From Tamarix chinensis (Eukaryota; Streptophyta; Magnoliopsida; Caryophyllales; Tamaricaceae), in the NCBI GenBank assembly GCA_030549775.1, contig CM060173.1, positions 7,848,501-7,912,500 on the forward strand: a stretch of 64,000 bases of DNA, in the 5' to 3' direction. Below the pieces are notes generated by a model. That model made no database searches. It was given only the letters and a program-made list of their open reading frames with translations, and was not told the origin of the DNA. The position numbers and the translations under genes are program-made. Position 1 is the first letter of the stretch. Each line of letters opens with the position of its first letter. This document shows positions 11,848-24,560 of this stretch, piece after piece.

Positions 11848-12701
11848 GCATAGTAGGAGGTGTTATTTTTCCCATTTTAGCATCTCATCTAAGGAAACAC
11901 TATCACATCTTTTTTTCTTTTCATTTGTCTGTTGCAAAGAAAGTGGCAAAGTATATTGACGTGTGGAAGAATTACAACTACGACGTAACTCATAGAACTT
12001 ATATAAATAAATTTTGATAAAAATACTTCTTAAAGTTTTATGGGAATTTTAGTGCTTAACTGTCATTGCAACAACAAAAGTGGTTGCTAGAAGAAAAAAT
12101 CATTGCAAAAGAAACTTTTGGTGACAACATAAGTTATTGTAGAATCATTAATGGGCATTGCAAAAAAATAATTATTTTTATCAATGCCAAATTTCTTTTT
12201 ATAATAAACATGTCAATACGCAGTACTAGTAAGTTGGGCCTTGTCGTGGAAGATTGTTGGAAGCTTAGTTATGTCTACATGCATAGCTAGCAATCTGCAT
12301 ACAACCACATCTGAAAGCAGAAAAATGAAAAGTATTTGTATAGTTTTAGTTTAGTATATTTACCCTTTACTTGAGAAAAATGAAAAGTATTATGAACAAA
12401 ATAAATAAGATAGATGAAGACAAAATTTGAGATGTAGGAGCATTCTCAGGGAATTAGATCTTCATTCTTCAGTAAAAGCGTAAACTACCTATATTTCAAA
12501 TCAACAAAAGAAAATAATTTAGTGTGTGTCCTACATACTGAGAAAAGGGGAATAAGAAAGAAATTCCACCATCAAGTGAGTGATCTTATATTCTTAATTG
12601 TGTCATGCATCTCGTTGCCAGAATAGAAATGAGGTTGCAATAGTCAATGTAAAGCAAAAAATTAAGGATGGTAAGTGGAGAAAAAAAATCATGGCCAAGA
12701 A
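11848..12701. other. Spacer between CACTA-1 and the copia element
   Basis: AT-rich. Part of it (about 12060-12190) contains several TTGCAA-type motifs (cattgcaacaacaaaag, cattgcaaaagaaac) that resemble the subterminal repeat of CACTA-2. It could be the remnant of such an element end. The 74-codon ORF at 12066-12290 is probably a by-product. Confidence 0.35.
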
Positions 12702-12706
12702 TGTAT

Positions 12707-12863
12707 TATTAGACGTACGTTAATATTATAATATAGTATAGTATATACAAGGCTTCCTAATACTGTATTAGATAATAATAATAGATGAGAGTAGAACCTC
12801 TCTTTCTCTCTTCCAATCTTCTTTCCTTTAGCTGCTCTCTTCTTGTCTTCTCTTGTTTTAACA
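12707..12863 (+). repeat. Copia 5' LTR
   Basis: Matches 17749-17911 nearly throughout. It ends ttttaaca directly before the primer-binding site. Short LTRs are common in this plant copia group. Confidence 0.85.
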
Positions 12864-12876
12864 TGGTATCAGAGCC
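12864..12876 (+). other. Copia primer-binding site
   Basis: TGGTATCAGAGCC is complementary to the 3' end of initiator methionine tRNA, the usual primer of plant Ty1-copia reverse transcription. Confidence 0.9.
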
Positions 12877-13044
12877 ATTAAAATTTTAATCTTAGAACTC
12901 AAAACTCATCTCACCATTCTTCTTGATTCTTCTTTTTATTTTAATCATTCTTTCTCTCTGTTTTAATTTTTTTCCTTTTAACCATCTTCATTCTCTAAAC
13001 TTTCTTGAAATTCTTGAAGTTCTTGAATTTTTTCTTGAATCAAA

Positions 13045-13859
13045 ATGGCACATCCAATCATAGAGGATGCACATTCTGTAAATGAAGGCAATTTAAACAC
13101 CTTAATTGGCCCCTCCAACCCTCTCTATCTCAGCACTTTTGATCATCCTGGTGCCATATTAATATCAAAGAAGTTTGATGGCACTAGATACCCATCCTGG
13201 AGAAGAGCCATGCTCATCGTCATTTCAGCCAATAAAAAACAAGGCTTCACTAATGGCAAGATCCTAGAACTAGTAGAGACTGATCCTACATATGAAGACT
13301 TGCATGCGTGTAATAATATGCTCATATCATGGATTCTCAACACCCATGGAAAAGAAATTCTCGATAGTGTCATATTCATCACCACTACTAGTGGAATTTG
13401 GTGTGATCTCAGTAAGAGATTCATTCAGTCCAATGGGATGTCTCAACTCCAATTGAAGAAAGAAATATCCTATGCAGTATAAGGATCAAATAGTATTACC
13501 AGTTATTACACCCAAATAAAGAAGTTATGGGATGAACTCCAAGTAGTGCATCCTTTTCCAATGGCCACTAAGGAAACTCAACAATATTTTGAGGAAGAAC
13601 AACTCCTATAGTTCTTAGTGGAATTAAATGACATTTACTCCACTGTTTGTGGTTCATTCATTATGAACAAACTTTTTCCACGCATTGGAGAATCATATTC
13701 TTTCCTTTTACATGAAGAAAAGCAGAGAGAAGTCAGCTCTAGGCCGATTCTAATCCAAGATCAATCTTCTTTTTCTATGCAAAGTCATCTTCAAATACAT
13801 TACAAACATCCTTCATATGTACCTATTGCAAAAAGATAGGACATCTTAGGGACAAATGT
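13045..13859 (+). pseudogene. Copia gag (capsid), broken
   Basis: The start is MAHPIIEDAHSVNEGN at 13045. The first 145 codons match plant copia capsid proteins (KFDGTRYPSWRRAM, the conserved Y-x-x-W core; LISWILNTHGKEILDSV). An in-frame TAA stops it at 13480-13482, but similarity continues (YYTQIKKLWDELQ) with another stop near 13610 and a frame change before the zinc knuckle. The knuckle CTYCKKIGHLRDKCY (CCHC) is read in a different frame at about 13817-13861 and is cut by the LINE insertion. The capsid would package the element RNA. This copy cannot make it. Confidence 0.85.
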
Positions 13860-14515
13860 TATCGCTGGTTGGATTCGCAGCTGATTTCAAATTTACCAAG
13901 AGTAAGAAATTTTCTACTGTGGTTCAAGGTGATGATCAACATAAATGTGAAACTGAACCACTTTGGAAGACCTCAATGTTCCTTCATTACTTGGCTTGCT
14001 TGTCACAGGTGCCTCCCAACCAGAGAAAAGTTAAGAAAATGGAACTTGCAGGTACCCCTGAATGTAGTATTTGTGCTGAAGAAATAGAATCAATGGACCA
14101 CCTATTTGTACATTGTGTTTATGCTAGGACAGTTTGGGGTCTGATCAAGTATAGGATGGGTATGGACATAAAGGCTGAGACTTGGGATGCACTGATTCAT
14201 TCTACAGCATAGCGCACAAAAAAGAACAACATAGGTGCTGAGTGTACTAAGGCCCTATTTGGAGAAGTCGTTTATGGTATTTGGAGATGCAGCAACTCTT
14301 CTATGTTCAGCCGCTTAACTCAACATCCAACTCACAAGGTTAAGGATATTATGAAGCGCTTCCACATTAGATTCAATCATAGTATTAGTAGTAGGGGAAG
14401 TAAGAATGCTAAATAAGGAGTTTTTGACTCTCCCCTCTAGTTTGCTACTCTTGAAACTCTTGATGTAATCTCTTCTTATTGGTTTTAATAATATTTTTTT
14501 ATTAATTACCAAAAA
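13860..14515 (+). mobile_element. 5'-truncated LINE insertion in copia gag
   Basis: The inserted sequence encodes a LINE reverse-transcriptase C-terminal zinc-binding domain (zf-RVT): WLACHRCLPTREKLRKWNL, then in another frame CSICAEEIESMDHLFVHC. It ends in the A-run before 14516. The hexamer AAATGT occurs at 13854-13859 and again at 14516-14521, consistent with a target duplication. Loss of the 5' part and a poly(A) end are typical of LINE target-primed insertion. One frameshift and a stop at 14210 show it is inactive. Confidence 0.85.
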
Positions 14516-14521
14516 AAATGT

Positions 14522-16080
14522 GAAATTGATCTTCAACATCAATCCAACATTCAACGCAACAATGACCAATGCATGAAGCTTTTGTCTCTCCTGAATTAGC
14601 CTGTTTCTTCTTCCAGCAGGTAATTCTCTATGCATGTCTTCCTTGCCATTCGGTTCTCTTACTGGTAGTTTTTAGATATTGGATTCAGGGGCTTATGATC
14701 ATATGTGTGCTCATAATTATTTGTTACAATCCCTTTCTCCTCTTCATAAACCATACTTAATAACCCTAACAAATGGTCATTTTGTTTATGTTAATTCCAA
14801 AGTTTTTGTTAAATTAAATGGCATAACTCTTACCAATGTCTTATATGTTCCTTCCTTCAAATTCAATCTGATCTCTATTAGCAAATTACTACATCAATCA
14901 CCCAATTCCATTTCGTTTACTGATAATACATGTTCCTTGCAAGGACCTTCTCTGAACAAACCTGTGGTTCTTAGTGAAATTCACAATAGTTTGTACCTAA
15001 TAAATCATAGTGTCCAAGAGAAACAACAAGCCACAAATTCAATTTCTTCATCTGTTCATAATTCCTTTGTATCTAATATAGATCATTGTAATAGCTGGCA
15101 TATTAAACTTTGCCATGTACCTTTTGAAAAATTGCAAACTCTCAATGTTTTATCATCTAAGTGCAATAAGAATTCCATTGTTCCATGCACTATTTGTAAT
15201 AAGGCAAAACAACATCGCCTAACTTTTCCTCATAGCACCATACATACCAAGTCTCCTTTTGATTTAATTCACATAGACATTTGGGGACCATATCACATTT
15301 CTACTCATAATGGCTACAAATATTTCCTTACTATTCTAGATGATTTCACTAGACATACATGGAATTACTTACTAGGTACAAAAGGAAATTCTTTCACTAT
15401 CATTAAGGCCTTCATTGCCATGATTCAGACATAATTTCACACAACTATGAAGATTATCAGAATAGACAATGCCTTTGAATTAGGATCTAGCAGAGAAACC
15501 TCCTCATATTTCACATCTCAAGCTATCTTACACCAAAATTCCTGTGTTTATACTTCACAACAGAATGGAGTAGTTGAAAGAAAACATAGACATATATTAG
15601 AGGTGGCTAGAGCTTTTTTCTTTCATAACTGAAATTCCACCCAAAATTTAGGGTGAATGTATTCTGCATGCCACTTATATCATAAATCGTCTACCCACAA
15701 AGGTCCACCAAGAAAAAACACCTCATGAAAAACTTTTTAGTACGCCCCCTGATTTTTCTTGCCTCCATACTTTTGATTGTTTATGCTATGACTCAATCTC
15801 TCCTAAGCCCTCTGATAAATTTTTCCCAAGAGCTCATCTTTGTATTTTCCTAGGATATCCCATTAACAAGAAGGCTTACAAAATTTTCAATCTCACCACT
15901 CAAAATTCTCAAATATCCAGAGATGTCATCTTCTATGATCATCATTTTCCTTATGAAGATAATGCTTACTACAACACCACTGATCATTATTATCCCTTTC
16001 CTATCACTAATAATTTCCATTCTGATGTTACGCAATCCATTCCACCTACGACTAATCCACCCATTTCATCTCCTTCTGTT
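14522..16080 (+). pseudogene. Copia protease and integrase, broken
   Basis: The aspartic protease motif DSGAYDHM is at 14682. The GAG-pre-integrase zinc region follows (WHIKLCHVPFEKL, CTIC). Integrase core begins DLIHIDIWGPYH and LDDFTRHTW. A TAA at 15432-15434 interrupts, and the core resumes at 15447 with IRIDNAFEL (second catalytic Asp) and QQNGVVERKHRHILE (catalytic Glu). A further stop follows near 15630. Similarity persists to about 16000 (GYPINKKAYKIFNLTTQ, ISRDVIFYDHHFP), the integrase C-terminal region. The original serves polyprotein cleavage and DNA insertion. The canonical protease DSGA triplet and the integrase residues survive, but at least two stops block expression. Confidence 0.88.
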
Positions 16081-16329
16081 CCCCTCATAATTAATTCTCA
16101 GCATAGTCTTCCTTCACCCAACATTTTACCTATGATATGTAATCCACCTCTTAGAAGATCCACTCATCCTATTAAACCACCTGCACATCTTCATGAATAT
16201 ATTTGTAATGTTGTCTTGCCCTTCACTGATTATCTTTTTTTTTTCCTCATACTATTACGAATTCCTACATTCTCCACTCCTCTGATACTTCACCCTTTAT
16301 AAATCAATGTCATTCTTTTTTTACCCACC

Positions 16330-17700
16330 ATTACACATATATTTCAGAGCCCTCTTCCTATGCTGAAGCTACTAGTGATCCTAACAAGCAAGATGCTATG
16401 GCTAAGGAATTTACTGCTTTGGAAACCAATAATACCTAAGAAATCATGAAGTTTCCGAAAGGGAAGAAACTGATTGGTTGTAAATACGTTTATAAAGTGA
16501 AGTACAATGCTAATGGTAGCCTTAAAAGATACAAGGCCAGATTAGTCATTCGTGGGTTTACACAAAAGGCTAGTGAAGACTACACTAAGACATTCTCTCT
16601 AGTTATAAAAATGACTACCATTCAATACATTGTTTCTATTGCCCTCAAATTTGGCTGGCTATTATATCAGTTTGATGCTAACAATGCTTTCATTCATGGT
16701 GATCTTCAAAATGCATTCATTCATGGTGATCTTCATAAAGACATATATATTAAACCACCACCTAATCTGTCTCGTGCTTCACCATCACTTGTTTGCACAC
16801 TCAAGAAATATCTCTATGGCTTAAAATAAGCTTCACGACAGTGGTATTCCAAGATCTCTACATCACTGATATCTAAGGGTTTTATTTAGTCATTCAATGA
16901 TCAATCTTTGTTCATCAAATCTGAATCCAATAGTTTGATCATAATTGTTGTATATGTTGATGATATTTTAGTCACTGGAAATGATGTTGAAGCAATTACA
17001 TCTTTGAAGACGTATCTTGATCAGAATTTCAAAATTAAAGATCTTGGATCTTTACATTTCTTCCTTGGTATGGATTTTGTTACTGTCCCTGAAGGCATGA
17101 TCCTCACTCAAAAAAACTTCACCAATGAACTTCTGGATCAATTTTTTCCACCTACTTCATCTCCTGTCTCAAGTCCTCTCGACTTGAATCTTAGACTCAA
17201 GGCTAAAATGGGCAAACCTCTAGAAGATCCAACTCTATATAGATAACTCATTGGAAAACTTAATTTCCTCCTTCATACAATGTTTGATTTGGCATTCTCA
17301 GTGCAATATTTAAGCCAATTCATGCAATCTCCACACCAAGCTCACTGGTCTTCTACTCTACATGTTCTCAGATATCTCAAGAGTAGAATTTCCCAAGGTA
17401 TTCTTCTTAATGCTTCTTCTAGATTTCAATTATTCACTTATTGTGATTCCAATTGGGATTCTTGTTCCATTAGTCGAAGATCATTTAGTGGTTATCTAAT
17501 TCTTCTTGGCAGAATTTCAATTTCTTAGAAATCCAAGAAACAACATACTATATCTCTTTCCTCAACTGAAGCAGAATACAGATCTCTCAGATTCCTTATA
17601 GCTGAACTATCTTGGCTTAATCGTCTTTTCCTATGTCCTAACTACATCTCAGCTTGTTCATGTCTTCACCAAGAATCTCAATGGCAAAGATCATACAACT
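16330..17700 (+). pseudogene. Copia reverse transcriptase and RNase H, broken
   Basis: The RT starts around 16340 (AMAKEFTALE) and continues from 16446 with KLIGCKYVYKVKYN and RYKARLVIRGFTQ. QFDANNAFIHGDL is followed at once by a second NAFIHGDL copy from an in-frame 27-bp duplication (16683-16709, 16710-16736). The catalytic box YVDDILVTG is at 16957. RNase H follows from 17280 (YCDSNWDSC, SSTEAEYRSL). Stops lie near 16437, 16828, 16888, 17245 and 17528. After 17620 the sequence no longer follows the usual C-terminus. RT copies element RNA to DNA. This copy is inactive. Confidence 0.88.
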
Positions 17701-17737
17701 ATTATTCCCAAGATGGGCATGGTTTCCCCTCCTCTAG

Positions 17738-17911
17738 CTTGAGGGGGGTATTAAACGTAAGTTAATATTATAATATAGCATAATATATATAAGGCTTCCT
17801 TAAACTATATTAGATAATAATAATAATAATAGACAAGAGTAAAACCTCTCTTTCTCTCTTCCAATCTTCTTTCCTTTATCTGCTCTCTTCTTCTATTCTC
17901 ATGTCTTAACT
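17738..17911 (+). repeat. Copia polypurine tract and 3' LTR
   Basis: The polypurine tract cttgaggggggta (17738-17748 plus) primes plus-strand DNA. The LTR begins at 17749 and ends near 17911. It carries a slightly longer AAT run than the 5' LTR and a few substitutions, so the two LTRs have diverged since insertion. Confidence 0.8.
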
Positions 17912-17916
17912 TGGAT

Positions 17917-19152
17917 ACACACTTGCAACACTACATGGATAAACACAAAGACAAATACCATGCAAAAAAGGGACAAATCAACAAAATGGAAGCCACAATA
18001 GACCATTAAGAATTTATGAACATAAATGATCTTTTGTGAATGATACTTACAACCGTCTGATCAAGAGACATAGTTAAAGCTAGCCTTAGATGATGAAAGT
18101 ATTAAATAATCCAACATTTACCTATACTTAGATTCGGATGGCATCTGCCAACAAAAACACAAGGGTTTTAACCTCGAAGCATGAAATGATCAATCATACT
18201 GCAAAAAAAATTATGGGTACCTATAGTGAACTTGAGCTCCATTGAATCTAACTGTTCACCATTCCCATTTGGTTAGTTGCTTGCCACATTGACAATAACT
18301 ACGCTAGCTATAAAATACTACATGTATCATGGATTTACCATGGTTCCATGCATTGACAACAAACATTGCTCTAGGATGTTGCTCTTTTCCGATCAGCATA
18401 GGCATTAGAGAAAGCCACATCAGGAATAAAACATGAGTTGAGTTTTAATATAAAGTAAACAATGAAAATATGATAATATATGCATATAAATCTTTAAGAA
18501 TATTTGCTCATAGGTGAATAGCATATAGTATGACATCAATAGTGATCTAGATCAGTACAATGAATTATAAAGGGTGATTTGTGAAACAAAGTAAAATATC
18601 ATTGATAAATTTGTACAGTCTCCTACTAATGGTTTTTCCTTGTTAGCTCTTGCTTAATGTTAATAGTATCAAATAAAAATAAATTTATCAAATAATTAAT
18701 TAAAGAAACACACTCTACTCTCTTACATCTAGACTAGCAAACATAGGCTAGCAACAAATGCTTATGTAACTAGAATTTCTAACGTAATAATGGCTAATTA
18801 AAAAATTAAGGGGTTAAAGGAAAAAAAATTCCATTCTAAAGAAATAAACTAACTTAACACTAATATATCCTAATTAATTTGTCTTATGGGAGTCAAATTT
18901 TTTTCCCCAAAAAATAAACCAAAAGAAATGCATATTGTGGACAAAGTGAGTGATTGAAATTATAAATTTCTATACTTTTTAGTTCCTTATCACACTTTCC
19001 TATCATAAAAAATAAAAATAAACACTAAAGAGAGAGAGAGACTTAAATAGGAATCATATTTTAGTTGAAAATAGCAGTAAGTTTTTGTTTAATAATTAAA
19101 GGATACATTAAGCCTTAAAGGCATGAGGGTTTACCTCTGGTATCATTATAAA
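17917..19152. other. Spacer, no gene recognised
   Basis: AT-rich DNA with no ORF of interest on either strand. I see no LTR end or terminal inverted repeat that I can define here. Confidence 0.4.
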
Positions 19153-20968
19153 TGTAATACCCCATTTTTAACTAAATATAATTATATGTAATTAATTATA
19201 TAAATCATTGTAGGATATTTTATGGCTTTAAGACTTTTTAGGAAATTCATTAGGAATTCAAATATTACTAGTAGATGCACTTTACATATAAAATACTATA
19301 TATATCTGTGAACTTTTGAGTTACACCTTAAAAAATATTCTTATAAATTTATATTTGGGTCTTAAATAGGTTAAAATATAAATCCATAAGTTTTAGTTTA
19401 ATTTTATATGTATTTGTTATCCTTTTTGAATTTTATACCCAACATATATAATTAAAGTATGCTAATTAAAAGTCATATCAATTTTGTGATTAAAATTATG
19501 GAAATTTATATTTAAGTTTTAAATAAGTAAATAGGAGGTTATGGAAATTTTATTGTAATTTTAGGAATATTTTTGGTATTTATTTTTTTAATTACCTTGT
19601 AAGCTTGTTAATTTACCGTCAAGTTAATATTTTATATATCAAACCTTGTTCTAAAATCATGAAATTTTACATGTAAGTTTAAAATTTTATTTTAATGGTT
19701 TTCATAATTACTAGTAATTTTAACAGATTTTTTGATATTTTCCTTAATTTTATCCTCTTTATTGATATTTCTACAACTAAAAATAATCTATAAATCCTAA
19801 AATTTCTTTTTACCCAAGAAATTGCTTATCAAAAATTTCATGATCATATTTTGCATTAGGTTAACCATTTCATTATTCATTCAACCAAAATTTAGCCAAA
19901 GTCACTTTTATATAATCTCTACTTATGCTAGTTGAGTCATTTTGATTTTTCTTGCACCTAACCTTCTTCACTTTCTTTCCCCATACTTAAATCTTAACTT
20001 GGACCTACACTTCATCATCTTTTTTTTGATAGTTTTGAAAACATGAAAAAGAAAATACCATCATAAGAAATGACTCAAAAGAAAGCCTGCACGTTGTGAG
20101 CTACCTCATCGATTCTATATTAAAAGTCCTCTCACCTATTCTTGATCCAAAATTCGATCCTTGATTTGATAAGCATAACCATCCACCTAATACATGCTTG
20201 ATGACTTTCAAATACTATCTTATTCCGAAACTTCCATATAGCTCCCATTAATGCAAAAAATATGGCAGTCTAAATTTTCCTCATAAGACCTCTCCTTTTG
20301 CTAACTTGAAGCTGGGAATAGTGTCGCAAATAAAATTTTTGGAGTACCCTGCTCCATCCACTTATCATGCCAAAACTTGATACTACTACCATTGCTTGGA
20401 ACAATCCTACCCCTCCATCCCCTATCCCTTGGTTTATTGCTTGGTTTTCATAACTTCATTCAACCTAAATACACTTCAACACCTTACACTTTCAACCACC
20501 TTGTACTTGGTTATTCAAGTGTTTAACAAGCTACCTCTTCCCCTCTTGCATCTCCATATTTTAGTTCCTACATCACCTAGTCTAGTTATACTGCAATTTT
20601 TTTGCTTTTTATTTATTTATTTATTTATTTAGCCTCTCTTATTTTCTCCTATTGGTTGCTCCCACCTTTCTCTTAATTTTGATTATTTTTTCAAGTGTTC
20701 TTAAGCTTTGTTAAGCCTATAAACAAGATCCATCATCCTCTGTTTTTCCTTATTCTCTCATTTTCACTTCTAAATTTCCTTTTCTCCAAACTTTATTTTT
20801 TAAATTGTGAAGTTTCCATATTTTTTCTCCTGTTTTTAAAGGCATTAAATTTCTTTGTTTTGTTTTACTATTTATGCTTAGAAATAGGTAACTTGCATGC
20901 TCCTATTAAATAAATAAAAATCTTGTGATAGTATGTTTGCGCTTTTCTACGTTATGCTTAAGTGTAAT
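19153..20968 (+). other. LTR-like segment starting TGTAATACCCC
   Basis: It begins TGTAATACCCCATTTTTAAC, the same type of start as the long gypsy LTRs in this window (TGTAATACTCC at 22000, TGAAATACCCC on the minus strand at 59291). No matching end, target duplication or second copy is visible. It contains a LINE fragment (20020-20395). It is probably a truncated LTR of the same superfamily, but this rests on the 11-bp start and the AT-rich texture only. Confidence 0.35.
20020..20395 (-). mobile_element. LINE 3'-end fragment
   Basis: On the minus strand the translation shows WHDKWMEQGTP and then ALMGAIWKFRNKIVFES, typical of the zinc-binding end of plant LINE reverse transcriptases (zf-RVT). 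The 3' end has an A-run (T-run on plus strand at 20020-20027). Stops and a frame change show decay. I could not identify a target duplication. Confidence 0.6.
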
Positions 20969-22859
20969 TGTAATACCCCATTATCTTATATCCTAATTAC
21001 CATGTGCAATTAGCCTAGTAACATGTCTGAATATATATATTCTAGTATCAAGTCTCATTCTATTTGTGTTAATTTTTAGTCATTTCGTCAATCATTTCTC
21101 TTGTTTGCATAAAACACATTTATTGCAATTCTTTTGATTCTAATGTTTTCACTCTTTTTCACCCCATCAAAACTTGTGGATCGATCTAAAAATATTTTTG
21201 AGTTCATTTGTCTATTTTATTCATTCATATTTCACCCTTTCCTTCTAAATTGTTAAATCACAAAAACATTCGTTGATGCAATTAGAATATTCTAGACGGT
21301 TTTGCTATTTGTAATCCGTTAGTCGTCAAATGAGTTCCGATACCAAATATTTATATATATTTAATTTTCTAAAAAGATTCTACATCAATCCGTGGTAATT
21401 TGAGCACCCCCTATTATTCATTTTGGGTATATTTGGAAAAATATATTTTTAAGACTTATCTAGTTTTTCTCATTTTCCATCCGTCAAACTCCAAACTAAC
21501 TTTGATATCCAATATTATTATATATTCAAGTTTCTAGAATTATTTAGGACATTTCCATAAATTTTTATAAATTTTGGAACTCAATTGATATGTTTCCCAA
21601 TAAGTGCTCATTATTGGACTTTTTTACAATTTAATTAACCAAATTAAATTGTAACCAATACTCTAACCATTATTTTAATCCTAACTAGTCTCCTAACAAA
21701 ACAAAATTAGATTTATAACTTAGTTACTTTTCACACAACCAAATAGTACAATTAGTACTATAATTATGATTTGATGATATTTCCGTTGCACAATCAATCA
21801 CAGCCTAACCTATCTCTTACGCCCCTAATCTTTGCACTTAAGTAAGGTTAGAGTGAAAAAGAAAAACATAATTTTCTCTCCTCCCTATCGAATCTCACTT
21901 TATTTTTGTCAAATCGTGCTTTCCATTATAAAACAACAATGTTCAAAGTTCAATACTTTCTAACTTGCAGCAACTCATTCTCTATCTCTCTCTCTTTAGT
22001 GTAATACTCCATATTTTTAAAATCCTGATTTATTAAGTTTAATGATTTTATTAGCATAGTTAAATGTAAACAATTAATTATTTTAATTTTTATTCGTTTT
22101 ATGGATTAATCGATAATTCGAATTCATATTTGAATTTAATAAATCGTTGTCGTTGCGAACCATTCTAGATAAATTCGTTCACGACAATGATTTGATTATA
22201 TTCTTATGAATTCACTTTTTGGTTAATATATGTATTCCTGTTCTTTCTCCTACTTTTATTTTTAATATTTTAGATTTATTTTTTATTATAACTTTGCTAT
22301 GTGATTATGATGTTATTTTGAAGTTATATTTCGTTGACGAAATATATTATTTAAATTATAGAATTTCTGTTTAAATAGTTAAAGCTATTTTAATGATTTT
22401 ATTCGTAGAAAATATTTCTGACTTTAAATTTATTTGTTTTTGGAAATCGTTAATATTTTTGGAAAGTTTAAATTAAAAATATTTTTGGATCTTATTTAAG
22501 AATTTCTTTTTGAAATTAATTTTCTTATGATTTACGCTTTTCAGTTTGCGGAAAACTAATTTCGAAAATTATTAAAATTAGTCTCGGTTTATTAGAATTT
22601 GGCTTAAATATTTTATTATATGTTTTTAAATATTATTTTGGGGTCTTATGATGTATTTCCATAAATAATATAAATTTTTACGTTCGTTGGTAAATTCTTC
22701 CGAAAAAATTTCTAAAATTCTTTATATAGCTTTTTATTAATTTTAAGCTTTTGGATCGTTTCAAAATAATTTCTGTGTAATAAATTTTAGATAAAATCTT
22801 CCATTAATAATTTTTAAACTTTAATATATTTTTTTGTTTTTGAAAAAAAAACCCACACC

Positions 22860-23230
22860 TTAGCATGTCGGCCGCTCTCTTCTTTTCTTTTTCCCTCTAC
22901 TCTCTTTTCTCTTCTCCTTCCCTATCCCAACACTCCCATCCCCTGTGCCTTGCCCCTGTCCCGCAACCCTAGCTAGCCACCTCCTTATCTTTAGCTCCTC
23001 CATGCCGGCTGACCTCCGATCGCCACGGACCTGCACAGCAGCCGTAGCTGACCACCACAGCAGCAGTAGCTGAAGCCGTGCGGCAACAACGCACATCAGC
23101 AGCGGGTGACAGTAGCAGTAGCAACAGGCCGCGTTGGTTACACTGCCGTCCGCCCATGGCAGGCACTGCTGACCACCAGCAAACTATCCCCATTCCCCAA
23201 CGAAGCTTCCCCCGCCTTCCTTCACCCAGA
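22860..23230 (+). other. GC-rich block of the solo LTR
   Basis: A pyrimidine-rich and then GC-rich stretch in otherwise AT-rich DNA, with overlapping ORFs on both strands (78 and 89 codons minus, 61 plus) that look like composition effects. Equivalent blocks occur in the other long LTRs (33760-34246 with 38742-39300, and 57240-58400). The transcription start and leader of the retrotransposon are plausible here, by position. Confidence 0.4.
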
Positions 23231-23339
23231 TTTGTCATTTTTTTGTTTGGTATAATTTTTTGAAAACCCTAATATGAATTTGATTAATTGAATGTGATTT
23301 AGCTTGGGAAAAGCTAAATTATTTTTTTTTTATGTATAT

Positions 23340-24560
23340 ATGCGCTGTAAGATTGATTGGATAGGTTAATTGTATGGTTATGTTGGAATTTTGGAAAAAT
23401 TGGATTTTTGGCCGGGTTATGCCCAAATTTTTTCGATTCGCCCATTTTTGCAATTTTGGATAAATTGATTATACAATATGTTTTAAAATGTATCCAATTA
23501 TATTTTGGAACCGTCCATTTTAGAAATTTATGCAGGTTTTATTGGAATTTGATTCCTAGGTCAAAATTCAGGTGTAATGAAATTTGGTCATATATTTGAG
23601 CCGTTCCACTCAATTGATTGTATAATATCGTTTAAAATGTATTTAATTTTATATTGGAAGTGTTGATTTGGGAAAATTGTGCGTAATTAACCGAAATTGG
23701 ATTTTTAGGTCAAAACTCCCCCGGGTTTAAAATTGGATTTTGTAATCGGGTTATTTTATTCAATTGACTATATAAATTACAATAGAATATGTTTAACTAC
23801 ATTTTTGAACCGTCAATTGATATATTTTGGCAAGAATTGATCGGGTTTGCGTTCTGGGCTCAAAAACCCTAATTGTGCTAAATTGCATATTTCTTTTATT
23901 GCTTTTGAGCAATTGATTATTTGATATGTTATAAAATGTGTTTAATTGCATTTCTAAACATTCAATTTTATTAAATTTATAGAATTTTAACGAATTGTAT
24001 TTTCGGGCCTAAAACCCTAAATTTCAAGTGAAGTTATGAAATCAATTACTTGTATTGTTGTTTTTCTAAAATTGAATTTATATAAAGTTGAAATGGTATT
24101 AATTGCTTTCTAATACCTTTAATTTGAATTAATTAAATTGAATTACCTGAGTTTGTGTCATAGGCTTTAAAACCCTAATTTTGAAAATGGATCATCTTGA
24201 ATTGGTTAATCGGAAGATAGTTTGGTTGAAATTAATAGTTTAGATTTATCTAAAATTGATTTAATTGTGTTTTAAAACTATAAATTTGAGGTAATCAAAG
24301 TGATTTGGCCGATTGGTGGTTTATGCATTAAAAACCCTAATCTTCGAGGATGATTTTATAAAATTAATGTTTGCTATGCGTCTTTTTTCTAATCAATTTC
24401 TATTTTTGGGTTTTAAATCATTTAAATTATGTTTTAATCCAATCGGTTTAGATTTGGTTCTATGTAAATGGTTGGGTTACCTATTTTGTTATAAAACTTA
24501 ATGAATAGGTTATTTTTGATAAAGTAACTTATAATCGATTATCTTTCTTGGGCTTTCCAA
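23340..24560 (+). repeat. ~150-bp degenerate tandem repeat in solo LTR
   Basis: About seven units spaced roughly 150 bp apart. Each carries a line like ttgattatacaatatgtttt followed by aaaatgtatttaatt and later an aaaaccctaat motif. Unit starts are near 23463, 23615, 23763, 23912, 24070, 24230 and 24390. Units diverge strongly from one another. Confidence 0.65.

Larger units (their letters stand above)
12707..17911 (+). mobile_element. Ty1-copia retrotransposon with short LTRs, defective
   Basis: LTRs of about 157-163 bp (12707-12863 and 17749-17911) share tattaaacgta..ttaatattataata and the block ending ctctctttctctcttccaat. A primer-binding site TGGTATCAGAGCC (initiator Met-tRNA type) directly follows the left LTR. 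A G-rich polypurine tract (gaggggggta) directly precedes the right LTR. Flanking pentamers are TGTAT (12702-12706) and TGGAT (17912-17916), a target duplication with one mismatch. The gene order gag, protease, integrase, reverse transcriptase, RNase H is that of Ty1-copia. All genes carry stops or frameshifts. A LINE insertion at 13860-14515 adds about 0.66 kb. The LTR tips are TA..., not TG..., probably by mutation. Confidence 0.9.
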
